Source: Sisyra terminalis (taxonomy: Eukaryota; Arthropoda; Insecta; Neuroptera; Sisyridae). Taken from it: 64,000 bases of DNA. The DNA lies in NCBI GenBank assembly GCA_958496175.1, contig OY292276.1:53395080-53459079 (forward strand), given 5' to 3'. Below, one piece after another: positions 23,301 through 32,137 of the stretch. The translations under genes and the position numbers were made by a program. The stretch's first letter is position 1, and every line of letters begins with the position of its first letter. The notes under the pieces were generated by a model that saw only the letters and a program-made list of their open reading frames with translations, did not search any database and had not been told where the DNA came from.

Positions 23301-24827
23301 GGATTTTCCACCTTACAGTTAGTACAATGCAACGTATATTTAAATAAATATAGGTCCAAGGCGGATTTTTCCCGTGTTTGGATTTACCCCACTTCACCTT
23401 AATTATTTTAGTAATCTTTAGTAGCTTGTAAAGTAACTAACTATTGCTGATATTTCGTTCTCCTTTTTAAACTTCGTATCGGTTCATTTCCCCCAAGGTT
23501 TATAAATTACACAGGTTGCCTCATTACAAAAAAAAATATGACGTCATACGAAGAATTTTTAAATTTGAATCAGTCTGAAGATATGTACGAAAGAAGATAC
23601 GTCACATAGCCACCATGAGGTCATGGTGGCATTTCCCCTACTAACGGAAGATAAAACGACGCCAGCGCTCATAGTGAAAAATCCGGTAGTATTATTTTCA
23701 ATAGAGTAAAAGTGGTTACCTTGAACCCCTGGTTTCAGCCGTAAAAACTATTTTCGGTCGGACACTACTTATAGTTAAAAAAATGGTCTTCTTTCTTCTA
23801 TTTCAACGATTTTGCTATTCGTTTTTATTAATAACTCATTGAACTAACAATTAACGACATCCATTCGATAAGTTTCCAATATTTCAAATAATTTATATAT
23901 TTTTTTTTATTATAATTAAGTCTCACTTTTATTACTTTACATATTATAAGTTGTGCTAATTTTATTTTTATTTGATTTGTTTGACCTTTTGCCTGCATCA
24001 AATCCTATAAAATATTCACAGATTTAAATTTGCTAACAAATTTTAATTAAATCAGCATTGCTAATTTATTAGATTACAATGAAAAGTTCACTGAACTTTT
24101 GTTGTCGGAGATTCTTCACATTATTTATTTGTATTTTTCAATGTTGATATTTGGAGTACCTACAAAGTAAATATAGTAAATATTAAATTGGTTGGGAAAA
24201 ATCCAGGGGAAAAGGAACATATTTATAAATGTAGAGAATTACTATTGATTAATTGTTCGGAACCGTTCTTGGTTCTAGAATGGAACCAGATGGAACTATT
24301 ATTTTTCATAATAATTTTTGTTGATCTTTTGTGCACTTGTGAGTTGTGTTAATTGAGTTTTCCACTATTACACCAGATCATGATTTAATTAACCTAAATT
24401 TTTCATGTAATGCATCTATTGCTACATTGACTTTATTGTTGCACCCGATTCATTATAAATCCAGGTGTAATTGTTGCAAAACACAATGGCTTTGTTTAAC
24501 CTCCTACCATTCATTTATTTAACAAAATTAATCAAAATATACTAAACAGATCCATATTTTCCCTGAAAATCCTTCCCGAAATTCCTTCGATTTGTTTATT
24601 TTTTTATTTTATTTTATTTATTTTTTGTTTTTGTTTTGTTTTTAAAGCTCGTCCGTGGTGTATTGGGAGTTTTTATTGGATCAACTTTGAATATAAATAA
24701 AGACGAACAGCATAAACCTGCATTGCGTTGCAACAATATAATTCTAAGTTTAAGCGTTTTAACAGTAGCAGTCAATGTAATCATTGGAGTTTTTGATATG
24801 ACCTCGAATCCCATGAATCCAAATTAA
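8303..24827 (+). CDS. Ninjurin (membrane rupture/adhesion protein) with three alternative terminal exons
   Basis: Ninjurins are small plasma-membrane proteins. In vertebrates NINJ1 polymerises to rupture membranes during lytic cell death, and fly ninjurins act in adhesion and stress responses. The gene model is exon 1 8303-8335 (11 codons), exon 2 12841-13017 (59 codons), then one of 18951-19151, 21470-21685 or 24648-24827. All junctions are phase 0 with GT and AG borders, so any terminal exon can join exon 2 in frame. The products would be about 136, 141 and 129 residues, the usual ninjurin size, although the N-terminal tail is short. Exon 2 carries the diagnostic block YATKKTIAQGMLDIALLTAN and ASQLKYILQVG. 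Because each terminal exon has its own stop codon, choosing one excludes the others. Introns are full of transposons. Confidence 0.9.
9611..9632. repeat. 22-bp perfect palindrome centred on CACGTG
   Basis: The two halves AAAAAGTCCAC and GTGGACTTTTT are exact complements, with an E-box core. It lies in ninjurin intron 1. A second CACGTGG lies 13 bp upstream. It may be a transposon relic or a binding site; the sequence does not decide. Confidence 0.5.
10171..10332 (+). pseudogene. Harbinger MADF/Myb-like accessory protein, C-terminal remnant
   Basis: An open stretch reads KLDKILELRTELLMNQIDN then a charged coiled coil (EEKRAEEMHRKKIKLMDIG) and ends at a TAA at 10330. Such a basic C-terminal tail is typical of the second Harbinger protein, which helps the transposase bind the termini. 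No start codon or MADF domain precedes it, so only the tail survives. Confidence 0.55.
10405..10788 (-). pseudogene. Harbinger transposase, broken by a large internal deletion
   Basis: Reading from the ATG at about 10786 on the minus strand gives a typical transposase N terminus (MDNLELLNDSEEELIQLIE), then a stop at the end of KKWTDQ. The frame continues with FSKLTVEFILLQIEEK and jumps straight to the C-terminal motif CAVLHNIAI followed by an acidic tail, ending about 10405. The DDE catalytic core that should lie between is missing. The plus-strand ORF at 10509-10742 is a shadow of this gene. Confidence 0.75.
11230..12143. other. Ninjurin intron 1, unassigned part
   Basis: No gene, RNA or clear repeat was recognised. 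Confidence 0.3.
12144..12498. mobile_element. Palindromic MITE-like element, 355 bp
   Basis: The left end TGTGTATACAAT at 12144 is inverted as ATTGTATACACA ending at 12498. The arms pair over almost their whole length, including TTTGAACAGAAGTTCAAAC and CGTAACGTATTGC, around a short centre near 12310-12330. It is non-coding and lies in ninjurin intron 1. The superfamily is not clear. Confidence 0.7.
12841..13017 (+). CDS. Ninjurin exon 2: amphipathic helices and first membrane helix
   Basis: The acceptor TTTTGCAG precedes 12841 and the donor ACAG|GTTAGT follows 13017. The 59 residues start LKTLDPNKYATKKTIAQG. They include the helix-forming stretch MLDIALLTANASQLKYILQ and the first membrane helix (FYTLMLTLISISIILQ). 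This is the most conserved part of the family. If the donor were skipped the frame would stay open for 37 further codons to 13131, giving a one-helix, 98-residue-scale product; I see no evidence that this is used. Confidence 0.95.
13018..15000. other. Ninjurin intron 2, proximal part
   Basis: Apart from a poly-A run near 14289, I see no recognisable feature in this 2 kb. Confidence 0.35.
15050..15930. repeat. Direct repeat with a period of about 430 bp
   Basis: The block around GGGGAGTCTATTTCCTCTTTG (15058) recurs as GGGGTCTATTTCTTCTTTG at about 15493, and the block ending the first unit (GCAAATATTCCAAAAGTG, 15374) recurs near 15810. About two units are present, diverged. The short ORF at 15389-15616 is a by-product and shows no family resemblance. 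Confidence 0.6.
16030..17480. repeat. Further tandemly duplicated intronic blocks
   Basis: Two copies of a block of about 180 bp (16035 and 16218; both start near GTTGTTTAGAA) are followed by two to three copies of a block of about 230 bp (starting CTACAGTAATAA at 16567 and 16790, with a partial copy near 17340). All are non-coding and diverged, inside ninjurin intron 2. Confidence 0.55.
17914..18386. mobile_element. hAT-like MITE, 473 bp
   Basis: The inverted ends TAGGGTTACCAAC (17914) and GTTGGTAACCTTA (ending 18386) are flanked by an 8-bp duplication, CTAACCGT (17906-17913) and CTAACTGT (18387-18394), with one mismatch. A second internal copy of the right-hand end (GGAGAGTTGGTAACCTTA) occurs near 18220, so the right part is duplicated in tandem. 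Confidence 0.7.
18951..19151 (+). CDS. Ninjurin alternative terminal exon A
   Basis: The acceptor TTCCATGCAG precedes 18951. The 66 codons start LVVAVLFLIIGGLSI, completing the first membrane helix. After the linker NRQAEQPMAI comes the second helix (AIVIFIFLISLINIIISGFG) and a short tail ending before the stop at 19149. This exon most resembles classic ninjurins, including the closing SGFG. Confidence 0.9.
   Translation: MVVAVLFLIIGGLSINRQAEQPMAIILNDAIVIFIFLISLINIIISGFGMEHSSQPLVLLNKEKIP
19152..19616. other. 3' flank of ninjurin exon A
   Basis: This probably contains the 3' UTR for the exon-A transcript; no canonical poly(A) signal stands out among the AT-rich sequence. Confidence 0.3.
19617..20520. 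mobile_element. Foldback element of the TAGACTGATTC family, right end lost
   Basis: It begins TAGACTGATTC at 19617, like the intact copy at 53014. Long inverted arms are visible (for example ACGTTGGTGACAATATTTCGGAAT near 19809, inverted near 20430, and the TATAAAAGTTTTTGATA block). The matching right terminal repeat is absent. The element passes instead into a different repeat that begins near GGACTTGGCCCAATTATGCAG (20489). Confidence 0.7.
20489..20693. repeat. Dispersed repeat shared with 22725-22924
   Basis: About 200 bp from GGACTTGGCCCAATTATGCAG to ATAATCTAGAG is repeated with small changes at 22725-22924. In both copies a hAT-like element follows at the same base. Confidence 0.7.
20694..20856. 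mobile_element. hAT MITE, 163 bp
   Basis: It is bounded by a perfect 8-bp duplication ATCTAGAG (20686-20693 and 20857-20864). The ends are TATTGTTTCCTAACC and GGGTAGGAACCACTG, an imperfect inverted pair of the CAGTGGTTCC type. GC-rich words (GTGGTCCGCGGACCC) near the left end are typical of hAT termini. Confidence 0.8.
21470..21685 (+). CDS. Ninjurin alternative terminal exon B
   Basis: The acceptor TTTGTGCAG precedes 21470. The 71 codons start VAAAILSVVLALLKL, then a long charged linker (HESEKQQHMAEILNH), a second membrane helix (ISLGLVTGALFCDIIKM) and a tail rich in Asn, Ile and Pro. The architecture matches exon A but the helix is less canonical and contains a cysteine. The stop is at 21683. 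Confidence 0.85.
   Translation, partial: VAAAILSVVLALLKLHESEKQQHMAEILNHISLGLVTGALFCDIIKMNFGLDPAIPLANSTINNNIIFRPT
21840..21985 (+). repeat. Penelope-like element terminal-repeat fragment
   Basis: The stretch from GCCTGATGAAGTTATGATACG to GCTGAGATCTGAATTTTATCAT matches the terminal repeat and tail of the Penelope-like element at 37920-38064. It is a 5'-truncated copy lying between ninjurin exons B and C. Confidence 0.7.
22468..23690. mobile_element. Nest of three transposons
   Basis: The outer inverted repeat is GAGCGCTGGGGTCGTTTTAT (22469) against ATAAAACGACGCCAGCGCTC (ending near 23671), with a second matching pair CGAACCGATACGAAGTTTAAAA (22513) and its inverse near 23484. Inside lies another pair, AATTAAGGTACAGTGGGGTAAA (22592) against TTTACCCCACTTCACCTTAATT (ending near 23404). 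Inside that is a repeat (22725-22924) invaded by a hAT-like element at 22925-23216. No coding sequence is recognisable. Confidence 0.55.
22925..23216. mobile_element. hAT-like element at a repeated target site
   Basis: It starts CATGGTTTCCTAACCTGTGG, like the 163-bp MITE at 20694, and ends GGGAATCACTG. The left flank is ATCTAGAG; the right flank TGTTAGAG matches it only in the last five bases, so the duplication is decayed or the right end is a different element. Confidence 0.55.
23700..24647. other. Intron before ninjurin exon C
   Basis: No feature was recognised apart from the long T-rich tract near 24595-24643 that precedes the exon C acceptor. Confidence 0.35.
24648..24827 (+). CDS. Ninjurin alternative terminal exon C
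   Basis: A long pyrimidine tract ends in TTTAAAG before 24648, a usable though not ideal acceptor. The 59 codons start LVRGVLGVFIGSTL, then a polar linker (NINKDEQHKPALRC), a second membrane helix (IILSLSVLTVAVNVIIGVFD) and a short tail ending NPN. The frame and architecture match exons A and B. Confidence 0.85.
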   Translation, partial: LVRGVLGVFIGSTLNINKDEQHKPALRCNNIILSLSVLTVAVNVIIGVFDMTSNPMNPN

Positions 24828-24831
24828 TAAT

Positions 24832-25096
24832 ATATGCGCCGTTTATTTTGAAAATGAGTTAAGTCCATTTCACGAACAATCTCTATAGTATTATCATTTG
24901 TAACCATAGGAACATAAGATACTAAGGAGGAGGGAATAATTGGTGTTTTTGTTAACAACTAAAATGAAATCAGTAATTTCTGAAAACTTAGCAGTTAAAT
25001 AATTGACATACTTTGTTCTAGTTACAAGAAGAAGAATTACCATATAGACCGTCCTTGAAATGGACTTACACCACTTTCAAAATAAACGAGTCATAT
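24832..25096. mobile_element. MITE of about 265 bp, copy 1
   Basis: The inverted ends are CCGTTTATTTTGAAAATG and CATTTCAAAATAAACG-like sequence (CACTTTCAAAATAAACGAGTCA). The flanks read ATATA and TATAT, suggesting a TA duplication. It begins a few bases after the stop codon of ninjurin exon C, so it would form most of that transcript's 3' UTR. A second copy lies at 47828-48087. Confidence 0.65.
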
Positions 25097-25431
25097 ATGA
25101 ATTTATTGATTCAAATTATTAAATGATTAAAAATTTAAAGCTCTCTAAAAAATGCTCAAAGGAAAAAAGTTTTTATGGTATCTATTTTTAGAAGCTATAG
25201 TTACACCCCTTAAGATTGACTTTGAAGAAAAACTTAGTATTATAGTGGAAGAGTTCTATAGTACATTTTTATTTTATTATTCATATATCGACGCTTAAAA
25301 TATATCAACTTTTACATGACTGTATAATTTAATCTAACAATTAATCAATAAGTTTCTATACTTTATTGTAAAAACATAGATAACTAAGTGAATGATAGTA
25401 TTATCTCATGAATTAGATTTCAAAAGTGGCT

Positions 25432-26034
25432 CTCAAACTTTTAACAATCGAAATTCTAGCATCTTAAAGGCCTTGCAGTTGAAAACCTTTATAAATTTGA
25501 ATTTAATTTCTATGTATTACTAGAAATTTATTTCGCCTATTTACCTACGAAAATCGAAATTAATTAATTATAATTCGATTTCTTGCAATTCCAATAAAGA
25601 TTTTCTCCATCTACAATTTCAGGCCTTAAGGCTATTATAGTTCAAAAAACTATAAAACTGGAGGCAGTAATTTTTATTAGGAATTCCCAATTTTAATAGT
25701 TCAATTTCTTTTTAATATGTCAAACTTTTAACAATCGAAATCCTAACAGCTTGAAGGCCTTGCAGTTGAAAATTTTTATAAATTTGAATTGAAAAAAAAA
25801 TAGAATTTCTACCAACATTTTTCTATATATTACTAGAAATTTATTTGACCAATTTACCTCCGTTAATCGAAATTAGTTAATTATAATTCGATTTCTTGCA
25901 ATTCAAATCAATAAATATTTTCTTCATATGCAATTTCAGGCTTTATGGCTATTATAGTTCAAAAATTATAAAATTGAAGGCAGTAATTTAAATAAGGAAT
26001 TCCCAATTTTAATAATTCAATTCTTTTTTAATAT
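25432..26034. repeat. Tandem duplication of a block of about 295 bp
   Basis: The block starting CTCAAACTTTTAACAATCGAAATTC (25433) recurs at 25721 (CAAACTTTTAACAATCGAAATCC). Both contain CCTTGCAGTTGAAAA, TTATAATTCGATTTCTTGCAATTC and GGAATTCCCAATTTTAAT. It is non-coding. Confidence 0.7.
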
Positions 26035-26108
26035 GTGATTAAATTTAACATAAGGAAGAATCCAATTTTTATTGTAAAATATTTTTCAAATATATCTACG
26101 TATACTAC

Positions 26109-27014
26109 TTAGGTGTGTAAATAGGAAACCGGAATTTTTGACTGGAAAATAAGCTTTCATTATTTCTACATGAAAGTAATTCTTTTATTGAAAATAATTC
26201 CTTCTGATTACTGTTTATTTTTGCCATTTTTTTGACAGTTTGTGGATAATAGACCAAAAAAAATAGTTCTTCTTTTGAACAAAATCCGTCATCATGTCAT
26301 TTTTGTAGATCTTCGTATGATGTGAAGTGCTTTTCAACAAGTGCGGGTCCTTTTGATGCAAATTAGTAATAATCTAAAGAAGCCAAACCTGGGGAGTAAG
26401 TTGCTTGCGAAAATAATTCCTAACTAAATGGCTCAATCTTATCCATCACTCGTTTTTCTGTGTGGCCAGGGGAATTACTATGCAACAAAATCCTTTTGTA
26501 TTGCCTATTTGGATATTCAGGCCTTTTTTCGTGGTAAAGTTTGGTTCAAATCTATAATCGTAAGTTGTTGTCACGTTTGATTACCATTCATATCCTACAA
26601 CCTTTACAATTCGATGTTTTCAAACTTCTTCGGTGGTTTTTCACGTTCTTCATTCTCCACGTCGAAATCACCATTTTCAAATGTTTTAAAGCCCTCAAAA
26701 CACTGAGATTTCCTAAAAGTATGCTCAACTTAAGCTTCGAAAAGCTTTCGATGCAATTTCGTTGCAGTTTTTGTTTAAATGGTAAAAGGAAATCAATGCT
26801 ATCCGCAAATCGTAATTTCTAGGCACAAAACTCAATATTTTAAATGTTCTTAAAAATGATGAAGTCGTGGGAAATTTATAGTTTTGTGAAGTGAAAATTT
26901 TTATCAAATATCAAAAATAAAATTTTCCTTAATTATATGATTTGGCAAAGTCTTAATTGGCAAAAACCACCACGATTATTGGAAAATTCCGTTTTCATAT
27001 TTACACACCAGTAA
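26109..27014 (-). mobile_element. mariner transposon relic, about 0.9 kb
   Basis: The left end TTAGGTGTGTAAATAGGAAACCGGAAT and the right end (inverse: TTACTGGTGTGTAAATATGAAAACGGAAT) form the inverted repeats expected of a mariner element. The minus strand holds scrambled transposase pieces: FENGDFDVENEER near 26660, then RPEYPNRQ near 26500, and EKHFTSYEDLQ with DDGFCSKEELFF near 26270-26340. Multiple stops and frame changes make it inactive. Much of the core catalytic region is missing. Confidence 0.75.
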
Positions 27015-28050
27015 TACATTGCATGTAAAATCGTTATAATAGATACCAATTGAAAATAATGAATTTATTGGTTTTGTAATGGTTATCGTCCACGAATTTG
27101 TTATCATTTCAAAATAAGGATAATAGATTCCTAGACTGCTTACAAATTTTAATAATTTGAAACTATAAGGATAATTCCAAATCTAAGATAATTATAAAAT
27201 ATTTCAACTAAGTACGATTTCCAAGAATTTGTTTTCCTGAGCCAATTTTAAATTATTCTGGCAATGAAATACATTGAAAATAATAATATCATCCTACACG
27301 TTTCTTAAATTTGCAGAACAAAAAGAATTGCATACAAAAAGCAGTGAATAGAATAAAAAAATTACTGCCAATATCATATTACTATTGACGATTCAATTAA
27401 ACTACAAAAAGTTAATGACATGCAAAAATACAATTGGTATATGTAACATTATGTGGTCAAGAAAAAAAATTGTTTTGAATAGATAATAAACCAGTGGTAC
27501 AACAATTCTAATATAAATGCTAAGCACTACTGAGTACTGACATGTTGATGTAATCTGTAGTCTGAAAATTATACTTATTTATAAATTCAATGTCATTTAT
27601 TGTCCAAAAATGTTAGCATAGTTCCACTTGGTACCATCACGATTTCCTGTTTAAACGATTGATTAATCATTACATGCATTATTTGACATACAAATCGAAA
27701 AATTGTTTATTTTTAGATTTATTTTATTTGATGCTCAATCAGTAAATAGCAATAAGTGATTTACTTGCAAAAAATTATCAAAATATTTGTTTATATTATA
27801 TTAAAAAAATAATGTTTTTCCTAGCCAATTCACGCATTATTAATTTTGCTTTTGTGAACCAATTATTAAGTAAATTACAATAGTTTTTTTTATGTATTAG
27901 TATATCTACATCCCAATGTAATATCACCATAAATATAGCTGTAATGATAAGTAGTAAAAGTTATTCTTTTCAATGAATTAATGTGATTTTATTTAAGTTT
28001 GTAATTTTTATAAGTCATGAAGATCAATAAATAAAAAATTAAAACCGAAG
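27015..28050. other. Unassigned intergenic DNA
   Basis: I see no gene or repeat in this 1 kb between the mariner relic and the SINE-bearing repeats. Confidence 0.35.
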
Positions 28051-28076
28051 CTTTTTTATTTCTCTTCTGTTATAAA

Positions 28077-28640
28077 AGGCATTAATTAGAGACATTTTAA
28101 AATCATTAGTTTTAAAATGCTTTTTATAACTTTAAACGACTTCTAATAGGTTTTTTGAACATTTAAAGTGCCATTAAATGCCTTTTTTAACAGAAATATT
28201 AGAAACCATGATTTCTAATTTTATTTATTAAATAATATCAAATAAATTTTGAGAAAACCTTCATTATTTACCTACTTACCTACTGGTGACCGAGTGGTCT
28301 AGGTGACCGCTTCAAAACTGGTAAGTTTTAGGTTCGATCCTTTTATCGAACAAATTTTAAAAGGCATTAAGAGGCATTTTATAATCATTACATTTAAAAA
28401 GCTTTTTATAACTTTGAATGACTTCTAATGGGTTTTTTGAACATTTAAAGTGCCATTAAATGCCTTTTTTAACTGAAATATTAGAAACCGAGATTGGAAA
28501 TTAGATTTAAGAAATAATATCAAATAAATTTTGAGAAAAACTATATTATTTACCTACTGGTAGCCGAGTGGTTAAGGTGGTCGCTTCAAAACTGGTAAGT
28601 TTTGGGTTCGATCCTCTAATCGAGCAAATTTTTGATATTT
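28077..28640. repeat. Tandem repeat of about 284 bp, each unit carrying a SINE head
   Basis: Unit 1 (28077-28360) and unit 2 (28361-28640) share GAACATTTAAAGTGCCATTAAATGCC and AATAATATCAAATAAATTTTGAG, and both contain the tRNA-like SINE head ending in B box GGTTCGATCC (28331 and 28605). So the SINE was duplicated together with its flank. Confidence 0.75.
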
Positions 28641-28735
28641 CTCGATTACGGATTTTTGTTAACCCTAGAGTCGCTGAAGACCTTAATAAATAAGGTAAAG
28701 CGACGGTAAATAACATTAAAAAAACCTGCATTATG
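28556..28735 (+). mobile_element. tRNA-derived SINE
   Basis: The head TAGCCGAGTGGTTAAGGTGGTCGCTTC contains an A box and GGTTCGATCC is a B box, as in Leu/Ser-type tRNAs, giving an internal RNA polymerase III promoter. The body continues ATTTCTCGATTACGG and CCTAGAGTCGCTGAAGACC, ending near TAAAGCGACGGTAAATAAC. The same body occurs at 30440 and 38726. It is not a functional tRNA: the acceptor stem does not pair. Confidence 0.8.
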
Positions 28736-28896
28736 CAACCATGGGTGTTGGTTGCAGCTGGTTGGCCTTATAATTTATTTAATTTTTTTCTGACTCTTGT
28801 CAATGGCATTTTGTTCAGAAATTATTAACTTAATAGATACAATTGAAGTTTGAATCGTAAGTAAATATCCTTTATTAACAATAGGGCAATTGGGAT

Positions 28897-29374
28897 CAAT
28901 GGCGTAGCTAGGTAACCAAGGGCCCTGCGGCAAATTAAAAAATGGGGCCCCACTGCTATGTAAACCGATAAGGTTTTATCAAATAAAAATATGAAATATA
29001 CAAAGACTTTAAAAATGCTAAGGTACTTAAGTTCTTTTTTGTGCACTGCAGGGAAGATAATAAAAATATTAAACAGTAACAACATAAATTACAACTAATG
29101 CTTGGTGTAGGTTTGGCTAATAAAACGAAATAGAGAAGATTCAAGGATTTATTATGTAAAGGTCAGGTCCACCAAATGACTAAATAACAATTATATTTAA
29201 AAAAATTCTTAGCTTTAGTTTTCGCAAAAGTATCAATGACTTCGTTGAAATCCAGGCTTGATGAATTTCCAAAAGTTCAGTTTGATCGAGATTTCTGGTA
29301 AGGATTCGAGGGCCCCTTGAACTTGAGGGCCCCGGGGCACTGCCCCGCCGAGCCCCTAGGTAGCTACGCCACTG
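28897..29374. mobile_element. hAT transposon, 478-bp deletion derivative
   Basis: The ends CAATGGCGTAGCTAGG and CCTAGGTAGCTACGCCACTG are inverted repeats, bounded by a perfect 8-bp duplication ATTGGGAT (28889-28896 and 29375-29382). It is the same family as the 1.96-kb copy at 48237, in the opposite orientation. On the minus strand a short end of the transposase survives (29220-29260). Confidence 0.9.
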
Positions 29375-29489
29375 ATTGGGATTCACCGTTAATTCTTTTG
29401 AATTAAACGATCACAAACTGTAAGTACTTAAATATCTAAAATTTCTAGATTTTAACTACCAAAATTCAACTAAAAATAAAAAAAAATGT

Positions 29490-30440
29490 TTATTGCAAGA
29501 AACCCTCCACAAAAAGTAAAGAAAAACTGTTAAGCGTATGCATTAATAAAAACTTGATTTTCTAACGTTTGAGGGTTGAAATTATATTTCAATGTTCTCA
29601 AAAATAACAAAACAAGTTTAGATTATATCCCTATTGCATTTCATTATAGTGAATTGATTAGGTATTGGTTGTTTATTGTCAAATCTTTTTAATAACCTTT
29701 GTATGCGGCATCATTTTTCTAAATACAGTTCCGGAACAATCGAAAGTTACCAAAAAAGAATTATAACAACCCGATATTGAAGGTTTTTGGAACTCTTCAA
29801 ATAGAATAGCCGAGTGGTTTAGGTGGAAAGCTGAACCGAAATTATACTAGAAATAAAAAAATAATAATTTTAAATGTTAATTGCAAGGAACCCTCCTCCT
29901 TTAACTATGATCCTTTTATTTGATGCACATAAAGGTACACTTTTATGCTTCTTTTTATAATAAAAATCGCAATATCTAAAAATTAGAATGTAGCTATAAT
30001 TTGTTGTATATAGCTACAAATATACTTGTAATGTAGAGGAAAAAATTGGCATTGAAAAAAAGTAATTTTAATTGCATGGACTGAAAAATCAAAAAGGAAC
30101 TATTCAGAACCTAGTTATTATAAATAGTCACCACCAGCACCACGAATGTAAAGAAAAACCGTGAATTGTATGCATTAGTATGAAATGGATTTTCTAATGT
30201 TTAATTGTTAAAACTATACTCTCAAGTTCTTAAAATTAACAAAACTAGTTTAGATTATATCCCTATTCCATTCCATCGTAGTGAATTAATTATCGGTTGC
30301 TTACTGTCACATCTTTTTAATGGCCTTTTGTATGGGACATCATTTTTCTAAATACGGTCCCGGAACTATCCAAAGTTACCAAAAAAGGATTATAAGGATT
30401 ATTTTTGGAACTCTTGAAATAGAATACAGGACATAAGCCT
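29490..30440. repeat. Direct duplication of a block of about 300 bp with SINE pieces
   Basis: The block containing TTTAGATTATATCCCTATT and CATCATTTTTCTAAATAC occurs at 29490-29790 and again at 30130-30420. Each copy runs into SINE-related sequence: a fragment (ATAGCCGAGTGGTTTAGG) at 29806 and a fuller copy at 30440. Confidence 0.65.
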
Positions 30441-30442
30441 AC

Positions 30443-30595
30443 TAATGCCAAATGGCTTAGATATGAAACTGGAAGGTTTTGGGTTCGATCCTTGTATCGA
30501 GCAAATTTTCAATATTTCTCGATTACGGATATTTATCAACCCTAGAGTCGCTAAAGATCTTAGTAGTCATAAAGCGACGGTAAAAACCAATTAAA
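30443..30595 (+). mobile_element. tRNA-derived SINE, diverged copy
   Basis: The A-box region (AATGGCTTAGATATG) is decayed, but the B box GGTTCGATCC and the body (ATTTCTCGATTACGG, CCTAGAGTCGCTAAAGATC, TAAAGCGACGG) match the copy at 28556. Confidence 0.7.
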
Positions 30596-30717
30596 ACACA
30601 AGGGATACAGGACACCGTGATCGTGGTTCAACCTGATCCAACCTGTTTCATTGGTATTCCTGCTACATGATTAAAAAAGAAAATTTATTATAAATTTTTT
30701 AAGCTACATAGTATGCA

Positions 30718-31915
30718 TTTTTTTAAAGCTCATTATTTTATTAATTCTGGGAAGGACCAACAGCTTAGATTTCATATTAACCACTTTCTTTGAATATAAA
30801 CTTTTATAATTCTTCATAATAGTAGCATAGTGCACTTACAATGAAAAACTCTTTAATTCTTATATATGAACTTATTTTTCTTAGCAATTTAGTTTGAATA
30901 GAAGTTACTATTTTTACAGAGTTGTTATATGCACCTTTCCAAGGTATAATGCCATAGTTAGTTATGTTTTTATATAAACCATGGTAAGAGATTGAGATGT
31001 TGACTTAAATTGAAGAAATTAAGGTGGAAATTTGGTGAAATGTCCGATTTTCTCTTAAACTATTTACAATTTTTTAACTATCGACCCATTTATTCGCATC
31101 ATGGTACGCTAAACGATGTAATTATTCGCGAATTTCAATTTTATGTACATTACGAAATTATTCACGAATTTCTTCTTTTTTTTTTTTGAACTATTGTCCC
31201 CGATTATATCTCCATAACATCCTTAATAAGCATCAGAAGACAGTTATTCATCCAGAATCAAGACTTAAGTCTTTAAGTATTCATTTCATTCATGAGAAAT
31301 TAATAATTATTTTTTTATAATTTTAAAATTGGCAAGAGGAAGGAATTTTTATTACACACTAGCATTATGCATTTTTATAGATAATTATTTTATTAATTCT
31401 AGAAAGAACTAACAGCTTAGATCTCGTATTATCCACTTTCTTTGACTATAAACTTTTAAAATTCTTCTTAATAGTAGCATATTGCACTTACAATGAAAAA
31501 CTCTTTAATTCTTATATATGAACTTATTGTTCTTAGCAATTTAGTTTGAAAAGAAGTTTCTGTTTTTACAGAGTTGTTATATGTACCTCCCCATTCCCCA
31601 AGCTATAATGCCATAGTTAATTATGTTTTCAAACAAACCATGGTAAGGGATTGAGATGTTGATTTAAATTGTAGAAATTAAGGTGGAAATTTGATGAAAT
31701 TTCCGATTTTCTCTTAAACTATATACAGTTTTTTAAGTATCGATCCATTTATTCGCATCATGGTACGCTTTATGACGTAATTATTCACAAAATTCTATTT
31801 TAATGTACTTTTGTCTCCAATTGTATCTCAATAACATTCTTAACAAGACGGATCTAGACTTAAGTCCTTAGGTATTCATTTCATTTATGAGATTTTTTTT
31901 TTTATTATAAAAGAT
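30718..31915. repeat. Direct duplication of a block of about 600 bp
   Basis: Copies start near 30718 and 31368. They share CAGCTTAGAT, GCACTTACAATGAAAAACTC, TATGAACTTATT and CATTTATTCGCATCATGGTACGCT. They are diverged and non-coding. Confidence 0.65.
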
Positions 31916-32137
31916 AAATTTGCAATCTGTACAATATTTCAACATACAATAAGCAAAAGTGATGATTGTAATTAAAAATAAAAGTGAGCTTTAACTCGAA
32001 AAGAATTTCGAGTCAAAGCCACCAAGTATGTGAAATTAATAATTATTTTTTTTATAATTTGAAAATTGGCAAGATGAGGGAATTTTAGTTCCAAACTAAC
32101 ACTATAACTTGTGGAATTAAAAGTTAGAAAATAAATA

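Noticed and set aside
28284..28345. tRNA gene call from A and B boxes
   Set aside because: The acceptor and anticodon stems do not pair and the sequence is one of several dispersed copies with a shared non-tRNA body, so it is a SINE head.
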